NCBI RefSeq assembly: GCF_019216885.1
Contig: NZ_JAAQRC020000001.1
Coordinates: 2,604,001 to 2,668,000 of the forward strand
Length of the DNA stretch: 64,000 nt
Source of the DNA: Methylobacterium sp. SyP6R
GTDB lineage: Bacteria > Pseudomonadota > Alphaproteobacteria > Rhizobiales > Beijerinckiaceae
Direction: 5' to 3'
The translations under genes and the position numbers were made by a program. The notes beneath the pieces are model-generated. The model saw only the letters and a program-made list of their open reading frames with translations, made no database searches and was not told the DNA's origin. This document shows, in pieces, positions 1 through 11,027 of the stretch (within the stretch, counting starts at the first letter, position 1; every line of letters begins with the position of its first letter).

Positions 1-2
1 CC

Positions 3-851
3 GAGGTCATCGGTGTCGCCCCCGACGTGTCGGGGCTGGTGCGCGACGTCGAGGTGCGCGACAACCAGCGCGTCAAGCGCGGCGACGTGCTGTTCCGCAT
101 CGATCCGGACCGCTTCGGCCTCGCGCTTCGCCAGGCCGAGGCCGTGGTGGCCGGCCGCAAGGCGAACCTCGTCCAGGCCGAGGCCGATCTCGCCCGCTAC
201 CGCCAGCTCAGCGACAACGTCGTGTCGCAGCAGAAGCTCGAGGCGACGCTCGCCGCCGATCAGAGTGCCCGGGCCGCCTACGACCAGGCGGTCGCCGACC
301 GCGACCTCGCCAGGCTCAACCTCGACCGCTCCGAGGTGCGCGCCTCGGTCAACGGCCGGATCAGCAACCTCGAACTGCGCCCCGGCGCCTATGTCGGGGT
401 CGGCAAGGCCGTGATGGCGCTCGTCGACAGCGACACCCTGCACGTCCAGGGCTATTTCGAGGAGACGAAGCTCGACCGCATCCATCCCGGCGACCCGGTC
501 ACCGTGCGGCTGATGGGCGAGGACCGCGACGTCACCGGCACGGTCGAGAGCGTCGCCGCCGGCATCGAGGACCGGGAGCGCAGCGCCGGCGCGTCGCTCC
601 TCGCCAACGTCAACCCGACCTTCGCCTGGGTGCGCCTCGCCCAGCGCGTCCCGGTGCGGATCGCCCTCGATCCCGCCATCGACCGCGACCGACTCACCGT
701 CGGGCGCACCGCCACCGTGGTGGTGCACCCGCGCGGCGAGCGGCCGGAGATCCGTCCCTTCGACAATCTCAGGAATTTGGGTTTGCGCCATCTCGGCCTG
801 CGCGACGGCTGGGAAGCGCTGAAGGCCGCACTGCCGGCGACCAAGGGCTAA
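3..851 (+). CDS. HlyD/EmrA-type efflux periplasmic adaptor, 5' end outside window
   Basis: This is the C-terminal part of a membrane-fusion protein that would link an inner-membrane efflux pump to the envelope. The reading frame is open from base 3, so the true start and the N-terminal membrane anchor lie upstream; the GTG at 27 is probably not the start. The first residues form the first lipoyl half-motif (APDVSGLV...VRDNQRVKRGDVLFRIDP). A helical hairpin follows (roughly residues 30-95 of the visible part), then the second lipoyl half (VNGRISNLELRPGAYV) and a beta-barrel region. The lack of a long coiled coil and the short hairpin fit the AaeA/EmrA type better than a type I secretion HlyD. 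The substrate cannot be inferred. Confidence 0.85.
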   Translation, partial: EVIGVAPDVSGLVRDVEVRDNQRVKRGDVLFRIDPDRFGLALRQAEAVVAGRKANLVQAEADLARYRQLSDNVVSQQKLEATLAADQSARAAYDQAVADRDLARLNLDRSEVRASVNGRISNLELRPGAYVGVGKAVMALVDSDTLHVQGYFEETKLDRIHPGDPVTVRLMGEDRDVTGTVESVAAGIEDRERSAGASLLANVNPTFAWVRLAQRVPVRIALDPAIDRDRLTVGRTATVVVHPRGERPEIRPFDNLRNLGLRHLGLRDGWEALKAALPATKG

Positions 852-967
852 CGCCCGGCAGGTCACGCCTCGCTTGTGTGGTACCGATATCACTTCCGCC
901 CCGCACGAGGCCGGATTAAGGAGCGCCGACAAGACGCAATATCCAGCGCGGCCGGGAGGAGGCCCCC

Positions 968-2323
968 ATGGCAGACCAGAACAGGGCAGCCCAGAACAGG
1001 GCGGACCCGCAGCAGGACGCCCTCGGCGCCCGCACCATCGCGACGATCACCTGGCGGCTGATGCCGCTGCTCGGCCTGATGTACCTGATCGCCTACATCG
1101 ACCGGCAGAACGTCTCCTATGCCAAGCTCCAGATGGTGGGCGATCTCGGCTTGAGCGAGGCGGCCTACGGCTTCGGCGCCTCGCTGTTCTTCCTCGCCTA
1201 CTTCCTGTTCGAGGTCCCCTCGAACGTGATCCTGGAGCGGGTCGGCGCCCGGGTGTGGTTCACCCGCATCATGGCGACCTGGGGGATCATCACGATCCTG
1301 CTCGGCTTCTCGACCGGGCCGGTGATGTTCTACGTGCTGCGCTTCCTCCTCGGCGCGGCGGAGGCCGGGTTCTTCCCCGGCGTGCTCTACGCGCTGACCC
1401 TGTGGTTCCCGCAGGTCTTCCGCGGCCGGATGGTCGGCTGGTTCATGATCGCGAGCGCGGTGGCCAACGCCGTCGGCGCGGCGATCGGCGGCGCGCTCCT
1501 CGACCTCGACGGGGCGCTCGGCTACCGCGGCTGGCAATGGGTGTTCATCGCCACCGGCGTGCCGGCGGTGCTGCTCGCCTTCGTGGTGTTCTTCATCCTG
1601 CCCGACCGGCCCGAGAAGGCGCCCTGGCTGGGGGCCGACGAGAAGAGGTGGCTCGCCGACACCCTGGCGCGCGAGGCGGCGACCACCCCGCACACCGACC
1701 ACAGCAACCCGTTCCGGGTGCTCGCCGACACCCGCGTCGTGCTGCTCGCGCTGCTCTACGTCGCCTTCCCGCTCGCGGCCTACGGCCTGAGCTACTGGCT
1801 GCCCACGGTGGTGAAGGGCTTCGGCGTCTCGAACACCATGAACGGCGTCATCAACATCATCCCGTGGATCTGCGTCGGCTTCGCCCTGTGGTGGGTGCCC
1901 CGGCACGCGGCGCGCACCGGAGAGACCACCTGGCACATCGCCGGCCCGGCCCTCGTCGGGGCGCTCGGCCTCGTCCTCAGCGTCGTGCTGCCCGGCGACG
2001 CGGTGAAGTTCGCCTGCCTGTGCGTGGCCGCCGCCGGCATCTTCTCGGGCCAGCCGGTCTTCTGGTCGCTGCCCCCGACCTTCCTGCGCGGCGCCACCGC
2101 GGCGGCCGGCATCGCGATGATCAACTCGGTCGGCAATCTCGGCGGCTTCATCGCCCAGAACGTCGTGCCGTGGATCGGCGACGTCAGCGGCAGCAAGCTC
2201 GTGCCGATGCTCTTCCTCGCCGCCTGCCTCGTCGTCGGCGCGGCGATGGTGTTCGTGGTCCAGGGCATCCTGAAGCGCCGCAACGCGGCCGAGGCCGCGG
2301 GGCTCGCGCCGGCGCGGCGCTGA
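968..2323 (+). CDS. MFS transporter, anion:cation symporter (ACS) family
   Basis: A 451-residue major facilitator protein with about 12 hydrophobic segments. The segment around residues 35-60 (LMYLIAYIDRQNVSYAK) is typical of ACS-family carriers for organic anions such as tartrate, phthalate or glucarate. The family motif after helix 2 (FEVPSNVILERVGAR) is present, and the central cytoplasmic loop lies at about residues 215-250. The ATG at 968 is preceded by a GGGAGGAGG ribosome-binding site, which settles the start. The gene stands alone, over 100 bp downstream of the adaptor gene, and ends in a clear hairpin. The substrate is not predictable, because no catabolic gene adjoins it. Confidence 0.9.
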   Translation: MADQNRAAQNRADPQQDALGARTIATITWRLMPLLGLMYLIAYIDRQNVSYAKLQMVGDLGLSEAAYGFGASLFFLAYFLFEVPSNVILERVGARVWFTRIMATWGIITILLGFSTGPVMFYVLRFLLGAAEAGFFPGVLYALTLWFPQVFRGRMVGWFMIASAVANAVGAAIGGALLDLDGALGYRGWQWVFIATGVPAVLLAFVVFFILPDRPEKAPWLGADEKRWLADTLAREAATTPHTDHSNPFRVLADTRVVLLALLYVAFPLAAYGLSYWLPTVVKGFGVSNTMNGVINIIPWICVGFALWWVPRHAARTGETTWHIAGPALVGALGLVLSVVLPGDAVKFACLCVAAAGIFSGQPVFWSLPPTFLRGATAAAGIAMINSVGNLGGFIAQNVVPWIGDVSGSKLVPMLFLAACLVVGAAMVFVVQGILKRRNAAEAAGLAPARR

Positions 2324-2331
2324 GGACGGAA

Positions 2332-2371
2332 TTATCCCTTTTCGGATCGGTTTCGGTCCGGAAAGGGATAA
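2332..2371 (+). terminator. Hairpin after the MFS gene
   Basis: An inverted repeat of about 18 bp per arm (TTATCCCTTTTCGGATCGG, then the near-complement CGGTCCGGAAAGGGATAA) with a TTT loop starts eight bases after the stop codon. It is the likely transcription end of the MFS gene, although no long T run follows. The arms contain one mismatch or bulge. Confidence 0.6.
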
Positions 2372-2445
2372 CGTCTTTGATATCAATGGTCTGAGGGGGC
2401 GGAGCGGTGTAGGATCGGGCGACAGGCAGCCCGATCCGATCCGCG

Positions 2446-3513
2446 ATGGCCGATTTCACCGACTGGACGCACGAGCAGGTTCGCCAGTTCGTCGATGCCG
2501 AGCAGGTCTTTTCCGCCTACCAGGCGGCGCGGACCGAACTGGGCCAGCGCTTCGCCGGCTCGATGGCCTGGAAGACGGTGCGCGGGCGCCAGTATCTCTA
2601 CCGCAAGCGGAAGGCCGCATGGTCCTCCCTCGGGCTCCGCTGCCCCGAGACCGAGGCCGCCCATGCGGCGTTCCATGACGGCCGTGCGCGGGTGAAGCAG
2701 CGCCTCGCCGACCTCGCCCGGCGACTGGACGCGATGGCGCCGGTGAACCGCGCCCTCGGGCTCGGGCGGATGCCGGTCGTCGCGGCGCGAGCCCTGCGGG
2801 CGCTCGCGGCGGCGCGGCTCCTTGGCACCGGCATCCGGGTCGTCGGCACCCACGCGCTCTTCGCCTATGAACGCCTGGCCGGCCTGCGCATCGCCAGCGG
2901 CCACCTCGCCACCGGCGATATCGATCTCCTGTTCGACGCCCGTGCCCGCCTGAGCCTCGTCGCCGAGGCACTGCCGGGGGTCGACCTGGAGCGGGAAGGC
3001 CTGATCGGGCTCCTGCGCAGCGTCGACAGGTCGTTCGAGCCGATGGGGGCCGGAAGCTTCCGGGCGGTCAACCGGGACGGCTTCATGGTCGACCTGATCC
3101 AGCCGCTGCCGCCGGACCGGATGGCACGCAGTCCCCGCAGCCGGATCGGCACCTCGTCCGACGATCTCAGCGCCGTCGAGATCGAGGGTCTCGCCTGGCT
3201 CGTCAACAGCCCGAAGGTGAGCGCGGTCACGCTCGATGCCCGCGGCTACCCGGTCGGCCTGGTGGTGCCCGATCCGCGGGCCTTCGCGCTCCACAAGGCC
3301 TGGCTCGCCGCCCGCGACGACCGCGATCCGTTGAAGCGCGGGCGCGACGCGGGCCAGGCCCGACTCGTCGCCGGCCTCGTCGCGGAGCGCCTGCCGCACC
3401 TGTCCTTCGAGGATCCGGCCCTCGGGGCGATCCCACGCGCCTTGCGCGACCGCGCCGCCGAGATCCTGCCCGCGCCGGGCGTGGCCGACGAATCCATCGA
3501 GCCGGACTGGTGA
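2446..3513 (+). CDS. GSU2403-like nucleotidyltransferase-fold protein
   Basis: A 355-residue soluble protein that resembles the GSU2403-type nucleotidyltransferase-fold family (NTP_transf_8). The core lies at about residues 125-175: a VVGTHALFAYERLAG segment is followed by TGDIDLLFDAR, the acidic pair expected for a nucleotidyltransferase metal site. The N-terminal 110 residues are helical and charged, and the C-terminal part (residues 240-330) holds the conserved FALHKAWLAARDDRDPLKRGRD helix. The biochemical role of this family is not established; related folds act in toxin-antitoxin systems or RNA modification. It sits alone between an MFS gene and the convergent cbiB. Confidence 0.75.
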   Translation: MADFTDWTHEQVRQFVDAEQVFSAYQAARTELGQRFAGSMAWKTVRGRQYLYRKRKAAWSSLGLRCPETEAAHAAFHDGRARVKQRLADLARRLDAMAPVNRALGLGRMPVVAARALRALAAARLLGTGIRVVGTHALFAYERLAGLRIASGHLATGDIDLLFDARARLSLVAEALPGVDLEREGLIGLLRSVDRSFEPMGAGSFRAVNRDGFMVDLIQPLPPDRMARSPRSRIGTSSDDLSAVEIEGLAWLVNSPKVSAVTLDARGYPVGLVVPDPRAFALHKAWLAARDDRDPLKRGRDAGQARLVAGLVAERLPHLSFEDPALGAIPRALRDRAAEILPAPGVADESIEPDW

Positions 3514-3517
3514 AGGC

Positions 3518-4513
3518 TCACACCGCCAGCGCGATACCGGCGAGCCCCGCCGCCAGCCCCCACAGCAACCCGCAGGCCCGCCGGTACAGCACCAGCGCCC
3601 GGACGATGTCGGCACTCGTCGCCTCCGCCCGGCCCGACCCCATCCAGGCATCCTCGACCCGCGTCGCGCCGTAGACCCGCGGGCCGGCGAGCCGCAGGCC
3701 GAGCGCCCCGGCCATCGCGGCTTCCGGCCAGCCGGCATTGGGCGAGCGGTGGTGCCCGGCATCGCGCCGGATCGCCGCGAGCGCGTCCCGGGCCGAGGCC
3801 CCCGGGGTCAGGGCGGCGGCGGCCACGAGGAGCCCGGCGGTGAGGCGCGAGGCCGGCAGGTTGACGAGGTCGTCGAGGCGGGCGGCGGCCCAGCCGAAGG
3901 CCTCGTGCCGGGGCGTGCGGTGGCCGATCATGCTGTCGGCGGTGTTGATCGCCTTGTAGAGCGCGCCGCCTGCCAGGCCGCCGGCACCGAGCCAGACGGC
4001 CGGCGCCACGATGCCGTCGGAAAAATTCTCCGCCAGGCTCTCGATCGCGGCGCGGCAGAGCGCGGCCTCGTCGAGGGTCTCGGGGTTGCGCCCGACGATC
4101 ATCGAGACCGCCCGGCGCCCGCCGGGAAGGCCGTCGCGGTCGAGGTCCTTCGCCACCCGGGCGACGTGGTCGTGCAGGCTGCGCTGCGCCGGCAGGCTCG
4201 CGGCGAGCACCGCGCAGAGGGCGATGCCGGGCAGGAGCCCGAGCGCCCCGCAGGCGAGCGCCAGGATCGACGCCGCGAGACCGGTCGCCGCGAGGACGAC
4301 TCCTAAGGCCAGCACCCCGGCGAGGCGCCGCCGCCCCTCGGAATCGGTCTCCCGGTTGAGGCGCCGGTCGAGGGCGGCGATCAGGGCGCCGATCCAGGTG
4401 ACAGGGTGGCCGGCCAGCCTGTAGAGGCGGTCCGGATAGCCGAGGGCGGCCTCGATCGCGAGGGCGAGGACGAGAACCGGGAGGCTGTCGGGCGGGTGCA
4501 GCAGGGCGGCCAT
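3518..4513 (-). CDS. cbiB: Adenosylcobinamide-phosphate synthase CbiB (CobD)
   Basis: An integral membrane enzyme of late cobalamin synthesis that attaches aminopropanol or its phosphate to adenosylcobyric acid. The 331-residue product has the family's N-terminal signature (LGYPDRLYRLAGHPVTWIG, about residues 23-41), the AVSMIVGRNPETLD motif and the downstream AALCRAAIESLAENFSDGIVAP block. Four to five hydrophobic stretches are present. I chose the ATG at 4513, which gives the usual family length, over a farther upstream start that would run well into cobC. Its ATG overlaps that of the divergent cobC within a single CATG. No cobalamin riboswitch is possible in this arrangement unless it lies within coding sequence. 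Confidence 0.93.
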   Translation of the reverse strand: MAALLHPPDSLPVLVLALAIEAALGYPDRLYRLAGHPVTWIGALIAALDRRLNRETDSEGRRRLAGVLALGVVLAATGLAASILALACGALGLLPGIALCAVLAASLPAQRSLHDHVARVAKDLDRDGLPGGRRAVSMIVGRNPETLDEAALCRAAIESLAENFSDGIVAPAVWLGAGGLAGGALYKAINTADSMIGHRTPRHEAFGWAAARLDDLVNLPASRLTAGLLVAAAALTPGASARDALAAIRRDAGHHRSPNAGWPEAAMAGALGLRLAGPRVYGATRVEDAWMGSGRAEATSADIVRALVLYRRACGLLWGLAAGLAGIALAV

Positions 4514-5510
4514 GACACGTGAAATGGAGGCGGAGCCGATCCGGCACGGGGGCGACCTCGGCGAGGCCTGCCGGCTCTTCCCCTCGGCCCCCGAGCCCTG
4601 GATCGACCTGTCGACGGGGATCAACCCGATCCCCTATCCGTGGCCGGCCCCGGAGGCCAGCGCCTTCACGCGTCTGCCGGCCCCGGCCGACCTCGCCTCC
4701 CTCGAGCATGCGGCGGCGCATGCCTACGGCGCGCGGCCGGACCACGTCGTCGCCGCGCCGGGCACGCAGGCCCTGATCGACCTGATCCCGCGGCTGCGGC
4801 CGCCCGGCCGCGTCGCGGTCGTGGGTCCGACCTATGCCGAGCACGCCGCGTCCTGGGCCCGGGCCGGGCACGCCGTGTCCGACGCGGCGGACCTCGCCGC
4901 CGAGGCCGACGTGGTCGTGGTCGTCAACCCGAACAACCCGGACGGGCGGGTGGTGCCGACCCGCGACCTCGCGGCGGCGGCGGTGCGGCTCGCCGGGCGC
5001 GGCGGCTGGCTCGTGGTCGACGAGGCCTTCGCCGATCTCGAACCCGTCGAGAGCCTGTGCGGGGCGCCGCCCCCGGGCTGCCTGGTGCTGCGCTCCTTCG
5101 GCAAGACCTACGGCCTCGCGGGCCTGCGGCTCGGCTTCGCGGTGGCGGCGGAGCCCCTGATCGGCGGGGTGCGCCGCGGTATCGGACCCTGGGCGGTATC
5201 GGGACCGGCGATCGCGATCGGCCGCCGGGCGCTGGCGGATGTCTCCTGGCGGCGCGAGGCGGCCGCCGCGCGGCGCCTCGACGCGGCCCGGCTCGACGGC
5301 CTGCTCGCCGCCGCCGGCGGCCGGATCGTCGGCGGGACGGCGCTGTTTCGCACCGCCGACTTTTCCGACGGCCCGGGCCTGTTCGGGCGTCTCGGCCGCG
5401 CCGGGATCTTCGTGCGCCGGTTCGAGGCCGCGCCGGCGCGCCTGCGCTTCGGCCTGCCCTCCGACGAAGCGGCCTGGAGCCGCCTCGAAGCGGCTCTGGG
5501 CGACCGGTGA
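4512..5510 (+). CDS. cobC: L-threonine-O-3-phosphate decarboxylase CobC
   Basis: A pyridoxal-phosphate enzyme of aminotransferase fold I that makes (R)-1-aminopropan-2-ol phosphate for the cobalamin nucleotide loop. It therefore supplies the substrate of the divergent cbiB product. Visible signatures are IRHGGDLGEA at the N-terminus, the NPNNPDGR substrate/PLP loop near residue 140, the VVDEAFADLEP aspartate motif, and SFGKTYGLAGLRLGF with the Schiff-base lysine near residue 198. Length is 332 residues from the ATG at 4512; a second in-frame ATG at 4524 is an equally plausible start. The name follows Pseudomonas denitrificans usage (CobD in Salmonella). Confidence 0.92.
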   Translation: MTREMEAEPIRHGGDLGEACRLFPSAPEPWIDLSTGINPIPYPWPAPEASAFTRLPAPADLASLEHAAAHAYGARPDHVVAAPGTQALIDLIPRLRPPGRVAVVGPTYAEHAASWARAGHAVSDAADLAAEADVVVVVNPNNPDGRVVPTRDLAAAAVRLAGRGGWLVVDEAFADLEPVESLCGAPPPGCLVLRSFGKTYGLAGLRLGFAVAAEPLIGGVRRGIGPWAVSGPAIAIGRRALADVSWRREAAAARRLDAARLDGLLAAAGGRIVGGTALFRTADFSDGPGLFGRLGRAGIFVRRFEAAPARLRFGLPSDEAAWSRLEAALGDR

Positions 5511-5615
5511 GGCGCCTTTAAAAAGGCCGAAAACCGAAGCATCGAAAAACCGAGATAACCGGACCCATGATCGGGTTTACGAGGGCGGCCGGCGCCGCGC
5601 GGGGAATCAGGCAGA

Positions 5616-6911
5616 ATGGACGCGGACGAGGTCAAACGGCGCGACAGGCTCGGCAGCATGATCGCGTTCGCGCGGCGCACCGTGCCCGATCTGCGCCGCA
5701 ACGCCGAGACGGTCGAGCCGATCTCTCCCGGGAGCCGGCTGCCGGCCCTGCTCAACCCGTTGCGCTGGACCCGCCTGCCGTTCCTGCCCCACGAGGGCAC
5801 CCGGAACCGGGTCATGACCCGGCTCCTGCGCAATATCGCCCTCTTCGTGCTGCTGCCGACGGCGGTGGTCGGGATCTACCTGTTCGTCTTCGCCGCCGAC
5901 CAGTACGTGGTCGAGGCCCGCTTCGCCGTCCGCGGCGAGGTCGAGCCGATGGGCAACGTCCAGCTCGGCGAATTCTCCTCGCTGATCCAGAAGAACAACA
6001 GCCAGGACAGCTACATCGTCCAGGAATACATCCAGAGCCAGCCGATGCTGGAGAGCGCCCAGAAGGAGCTCGACGTCGTCCGGATGTTCACCCGCGACGA
6101 GGCCGACTTCTGGACGCGCTATTCCGGCGACAAGCCGATCGAGCAGTTGCTGAAGTACTGGCGCAAGCACGTCCAGGTCCATATCGATCTCGTCTCGGGC
6201 GTGCTCACCCTGACGGTGCAGGCCTTCACCCCCGACGACGCCCTGGCGATCAGCCGCCACATCGTGGCCCGCGCCGAGGCGCTGATCAACGCGGTCTCCT
6301 CCCGCGCGCAGCAGGACATGCTCAAGCACAGCCAGGACGACCTGGCGGCGAGCGAGGAGCGGATGCGCAAGGCCCACCTGGCCTTACGCGAGTTCCGCAA
6401 CCGCTGGGGCATCATCGATCCGGCGAAGTCGGCCGAGGCGACGATGACCAGCCTGGTCTCCCTGCGCAAGGACAAGATCAAGTCGGAGAACGACCTGCAG
6501 GTGCTGCGGAGCTCCGGCCTCGACGAGAAGTCGCGCTCGATCCAGACCATCGTGGCGAGCCTCACCGCCACCAACCAGCAGATCAAGCAGCTCGAGGATT
6601 CGCTGACCAGCGACGGGCTGGCCGTCGGCGGACGGCACGTCTCGGACGCGATCCTGGAATACGAGGGGCTGATGGTCGAGCGCACCATCGCCGAGAAGCT
6701 GAACGACTCCGCCACCACGATGCTCGACCGCGCCCGGGTGGCGGCGAACCGCCAGCACGTCTACCTCGCGGTCTTCGTGCCGCCGACCCGGCCCGAGCTC
6801 TCCACCGTGCCGATGCGCGGGCACGCCCTGTTCGTGGCCTTCTTCGCCTTCCTGGTGCTCTGGGGCTGCTCGAGCCTGCTCATCGCCGGCGTCAAGGACC
6901 ACAACATGTGA
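5616..6911 (+). CDS. Polysaccharide export inner-membrane protein, KpsE/BexC/CtrB-like
   Basis: A 431-residue inner-membrane and periplasmic protein of the polysaccharide co-polymerase/exporter type that couples a capsule ABC transporter to the outer membrane. A hydrophobic segment lies near residues 70-90 (LLRNIALFVLLPTAVVGIYL). A long periplasmic part with heptad-like helices spans residues 220-350, and a second membrane segment lies near the C-terminus (LFVAFFAFLVLWGCSSLLIAG, about residues 405-427). The block ADQYVVEARFAVRG after the first segment is typical of the family. No kpsM/kpsT or outer-membrane partner is adjacent. The glycan cluster near 34-42 kb is the nearest candidate pathway. 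Confidence 0.8.
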   Translation: MDADEVKRRDRLGSMIAFARRTVPDLRRNAETVEPISPGSRLPALLNPLRWTRLPFLPHEGTRNRVMTRLLRNIALFVLLPTAVVGIYLFVFAADQYVVEARFAVRGEVEPMGNVQLGEFSSLIQKNNSQDSYIVQEYIQSQPMLESAQKELDVVRMFTRDEADFWTRYSGDKPIEQLLKYWRKHVQVHIDLVSGVLTLTVQAFTPDDALAISRHIVARAEALINAVSSRAQQDMLKHSQDDLAASEERMRKAHLALREFRNRWGIIDPAKSAEATMTSLVSLRKDKIKSENDLQVLRSSGLDEKSRSIQTIVASLTATNQQIKQLEDSLTSDGLAVGGRHVSDAILEYEGLMVERTIAEKLNDSATTMLDRARVAANRQHVYLAVFVPPTRPELSTVPMRGHALFVAFFAFLVLWGCSSLLIAGVKDHNM

Positions 6912-7014
6912 CGCCGGCAGGCCCGGGGGCTTCGATCCCGGCCCGGGCCGTGCGATGAAGCGGCCCGGGGCGCCGTACGGGCACCCGCGAGCCTGAAGGA
7001 CGAGCAATACCCCG

Positions 7015-7293
7015 ATGTCCGATTTCACGGACCTGGTCGCCCGGGCCGTCTCCCCGGCGATGACCCGCGAGGAGCGCGAGGCGGTCTACCAGGTGGTCAA
7101 GCAGGCGATGCGCCGGCTCCAGGAGCGCGAGAACCTCCAGCCCGACGATCCCCGCGCCCGGCTCCAGGAGCACCTCGTCGAGGAGACGATCCGCGACGTC
7201 GAGGCGCTGGTCACCCGCTATCTCGCCCGCCAGACCATCCTGGAGGCCGAGCGCGCCAACGCGGCGGCCAACGCCGCCGCGTCCGACGCCTGA
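7015..7293 (+). CDS. Small helical hypothetical protein
   Basis: A 92-residue charged protein, probably all helical, with no signal peptide or membrane segment and an alanine-rich tail (NAAANAAASDA). I do not recognise a family. It starts about 100 bp after the KpsE-like gene on the same strand, and its stop lies six bases from that of the convergent CBS gene. Codon use matches the neighbours (G/C at third positions), which supports it as a real gene. An NADDR-type function cannot be proposed from sequence. Confidence 0.55.
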   Translation: MSDFTDLVARAVSPAMTREEREAVYQVVKQAMRRLQERENLQPDDPRARLQEHLVEETIRDVEALVTRYLARQTILEAERANAAANAAASDA

Positions 7294-7299
7294 GCGCGC

Positions 7300-7728
7300 T
7301 CACGCCTCCTCGGTCAGCCGCTTGAGCGAGGTCTGGAGCGCGTCGCCGCCGAGCAGCAGCGCCCGCGACAGGTCGGCCAGGGTGATCCAGCCGGTGACGC
7401 GCCCGCCGGCATCCCGCACCGGCAGGCGCCGGACATGGTGGGCGGCCATCAGGTCGAGGGCGGCGCGCAACGGGTCTGTCTCGGCGCAGGACACGACCGG
7501 GCGCGACAGCACCTCGCTCACCCGTGTCTCGCGCGGGTCGAGCCCCTGGGCGACGACCCGGTAGAGGATGTCCCGGTCGGTGATCACGCCGTCGAGGGCG
7601 TCCGGCGTGCCGACCGGCAGGGCGCCGACATCGAGTTCGCCCATCAGCACCGCGGCCTCCTGCACCGGGGCGTCGCCGGGAATGAACTCCACGTCCCTGC
7701 TCATCACGTCCGCGACCGTCGCGCCCAT
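7300..7728 (-). CDS. CBS-domain protein
   Basis: A 142-residue protein made almost entirely of two CBS repeats forming one Bateman module: residues about 5-60 (VADVMSRDVEFIPGDAPVQEA...GVITDRDILYRV) and 70-130 (VSEVLSRPVVSCAETDPL...RLPVRDAGGRVTGWITLADLSRALL). Such stand-alone modules usually bind adenosine nucleotides and regulate partners or sense energy state. No partner is fused. It lies convergent to the small helical gene and divergent from glgX, with about 190 bp between the two starts. Its regulatory target is unknown. Confidence 0.88.
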   Translation of the reverse strand: MGATVADVMSRDVEFIPGDAPVQEAAVLMGELDVGALPVGTPDALDGVITDRDILYRVVAQGLDPRETRVSEVLSRPVVSCAETDPLRAALDLMAAHHVRRLPVRDAGGRVTGWITLADLSRALLLGGDALQTSLKRLTEEA

Positions 7729-7916
7729 CGAAATCCCTCGTCACGCCTCGTGACTCCGGCAACCCGCGGCGGCGGCGGCGGCTCCGGACCGGGCCGCGAT
7801 TCCCGCGCCGAAAATCACACCTATGAAATTTTGACGGCGCGCCGGGAGCTTGGGCGAGGGCCGGCGCGTTCAGCCCACAGTCAGGCTTCTCGCCTCCGGG
7901 ATCGTCGAACGCCCCC

Positions 7917-10202
<2,286 letters not shown>

Positions 10203-10383
10203 CATCCGGGCGGGCCTGCCCACTTTGCAGAGGGATCGGAAACGTTCGGGGCTCGGAAACATTTGCCCTGCCCGCGCGTCAGCGTGGGAGGGCCGTGAAT
10301 GACGGTCCCATCGAACAGGCGAAGATTCCCCGGGGCGGCCGAGCCGGCCGCCCCGGGGATCGTGCGAGCGCGGAGTGCGGGCG

Positions 10384-10761
10384 GTGGCAAAGATCCTTCT
10401 CGTCGAGGACCATGAGGAAATCTGGGACTTCCTGTCCCGGCGGCTCAAGCGGCGGGGCTACGAGGTGGTGCTCGCCCATGACGGCGAGGAGGGCGTGATG
10501 AAGGCCCGCACCAGCCGGCCGGACATCATCCTGCTCGACATGAACCTGCCGGTCCTCGACGGCTGGTCGGCGGCCCGCGCGCTCAAGTCCGACGCCGAGA
10601 CCGCCCGGATCCCGATCATCGCGCTCACCGCCCACGCCATGTCCGGCGACCGCGAGAAGGTGATCCAGGCCGGCTGCGACGATTACCACCCCAAGCCGGT
10701 CGACTTCTCGAAGCTCCTGACCCAGATCGGCGCCGCCCTCGGCACGCCGCCGTCGTCCTGA
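10384..10761 (+). CDS. Single-domain response regulator (CheY/DivK type)
   Basis: A 125-residue receiver domain with no output domain. The acidic pocket is Glu8-Asp9, the phospho-acceptor is Asp52 in IILLDMNLP, the switch threonine is in IALTAHAMSGD and the lysine is in DDYHPKPVD. I prefer the GTG at 10384 (VAKILLVED) over the GTG nine bases upstream because it gives the usual beta-1 start. The HAMSGDREKVIQAGCDDYxxKP pattern is typical of DivK-like and hybrid-kinase receivers. The cognate kinase is not adjacent; the nearest is the LOV hybrid kinase 2.6 kb downstream. Confidence 0.9.
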   Translation: MAKILLVEDHEEIWDFLSRRLKRRGYEVVLAHDGEEGVMKARTSRPDIILLDMNLPVLDGWSAARALKSDAETARIPIIALTAHAMSGDREKVIQAGCDDYHPKPVDFSKLLTQIGAALGTPPSS

Positions 10762-10847
10762 CCGCGCAGGCGGGAGCGGATCGCCTTCGCGTCGTTTGAT
10801 GCGAAGGCGTACCGATCTGTTCGATTCAGCCGGTGCCCTATCCCATT

Positions 10848-10966
10848 CGCGACCTCATCCTGAGGTGCGAACGGAGTGAGCCTCGAAGGAGGGTTCCAGA
10901 AGGCACTGCGATCCCCGGAGCCCTCCTTCGAGTCTCGCTTCGCTCGCACCTCAAGATGAGGTCGCG
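10848..10966. repeat. Intergenic palindromic repeat, family 1 (copy 1)
   Basis: A long inverted repeat about 119 bp across. Outer arms are CGCGACCTCATCCTGAGGTG and CACCTCAAGATGAGGTCGCG; inner arms are CCTCGAAGGAGGG and CCCTCCTTCGAG. Related copies occur near 49.72-49.95, 53.91-54.04 and 58.55-58.69 kb, always between genes. This copy lies just before the PerM-like gene and would fold into a cruciform or RNA hairpin. Confidence 0.85.
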
Positions 10967-11027
10967 GATAGGAAAAATAGATGCCCGTCATGCCGCCCTT
11001 GCCGATCGAACAGGTTTCGAGAAGCCG

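Noticed and set aside
890..2386. Very long antisense reading frames over the MFS gene and many other genes
   Set aside because: High-GC coding DNA leaves few stops on the opposite strand. These translations are Arg/Pro/Ala-rich with no family features.
10328..10358. Perfect GC hairpin CCCCGGGGCGGCC/GGCCGCCCCGGGG before the response regulator, considered as the glgX terminator
   Set aside because: It has no T run and lies 126 bp after glgX. Self-complementary GC tracts are common in DNA of this composition, so function is unproven.
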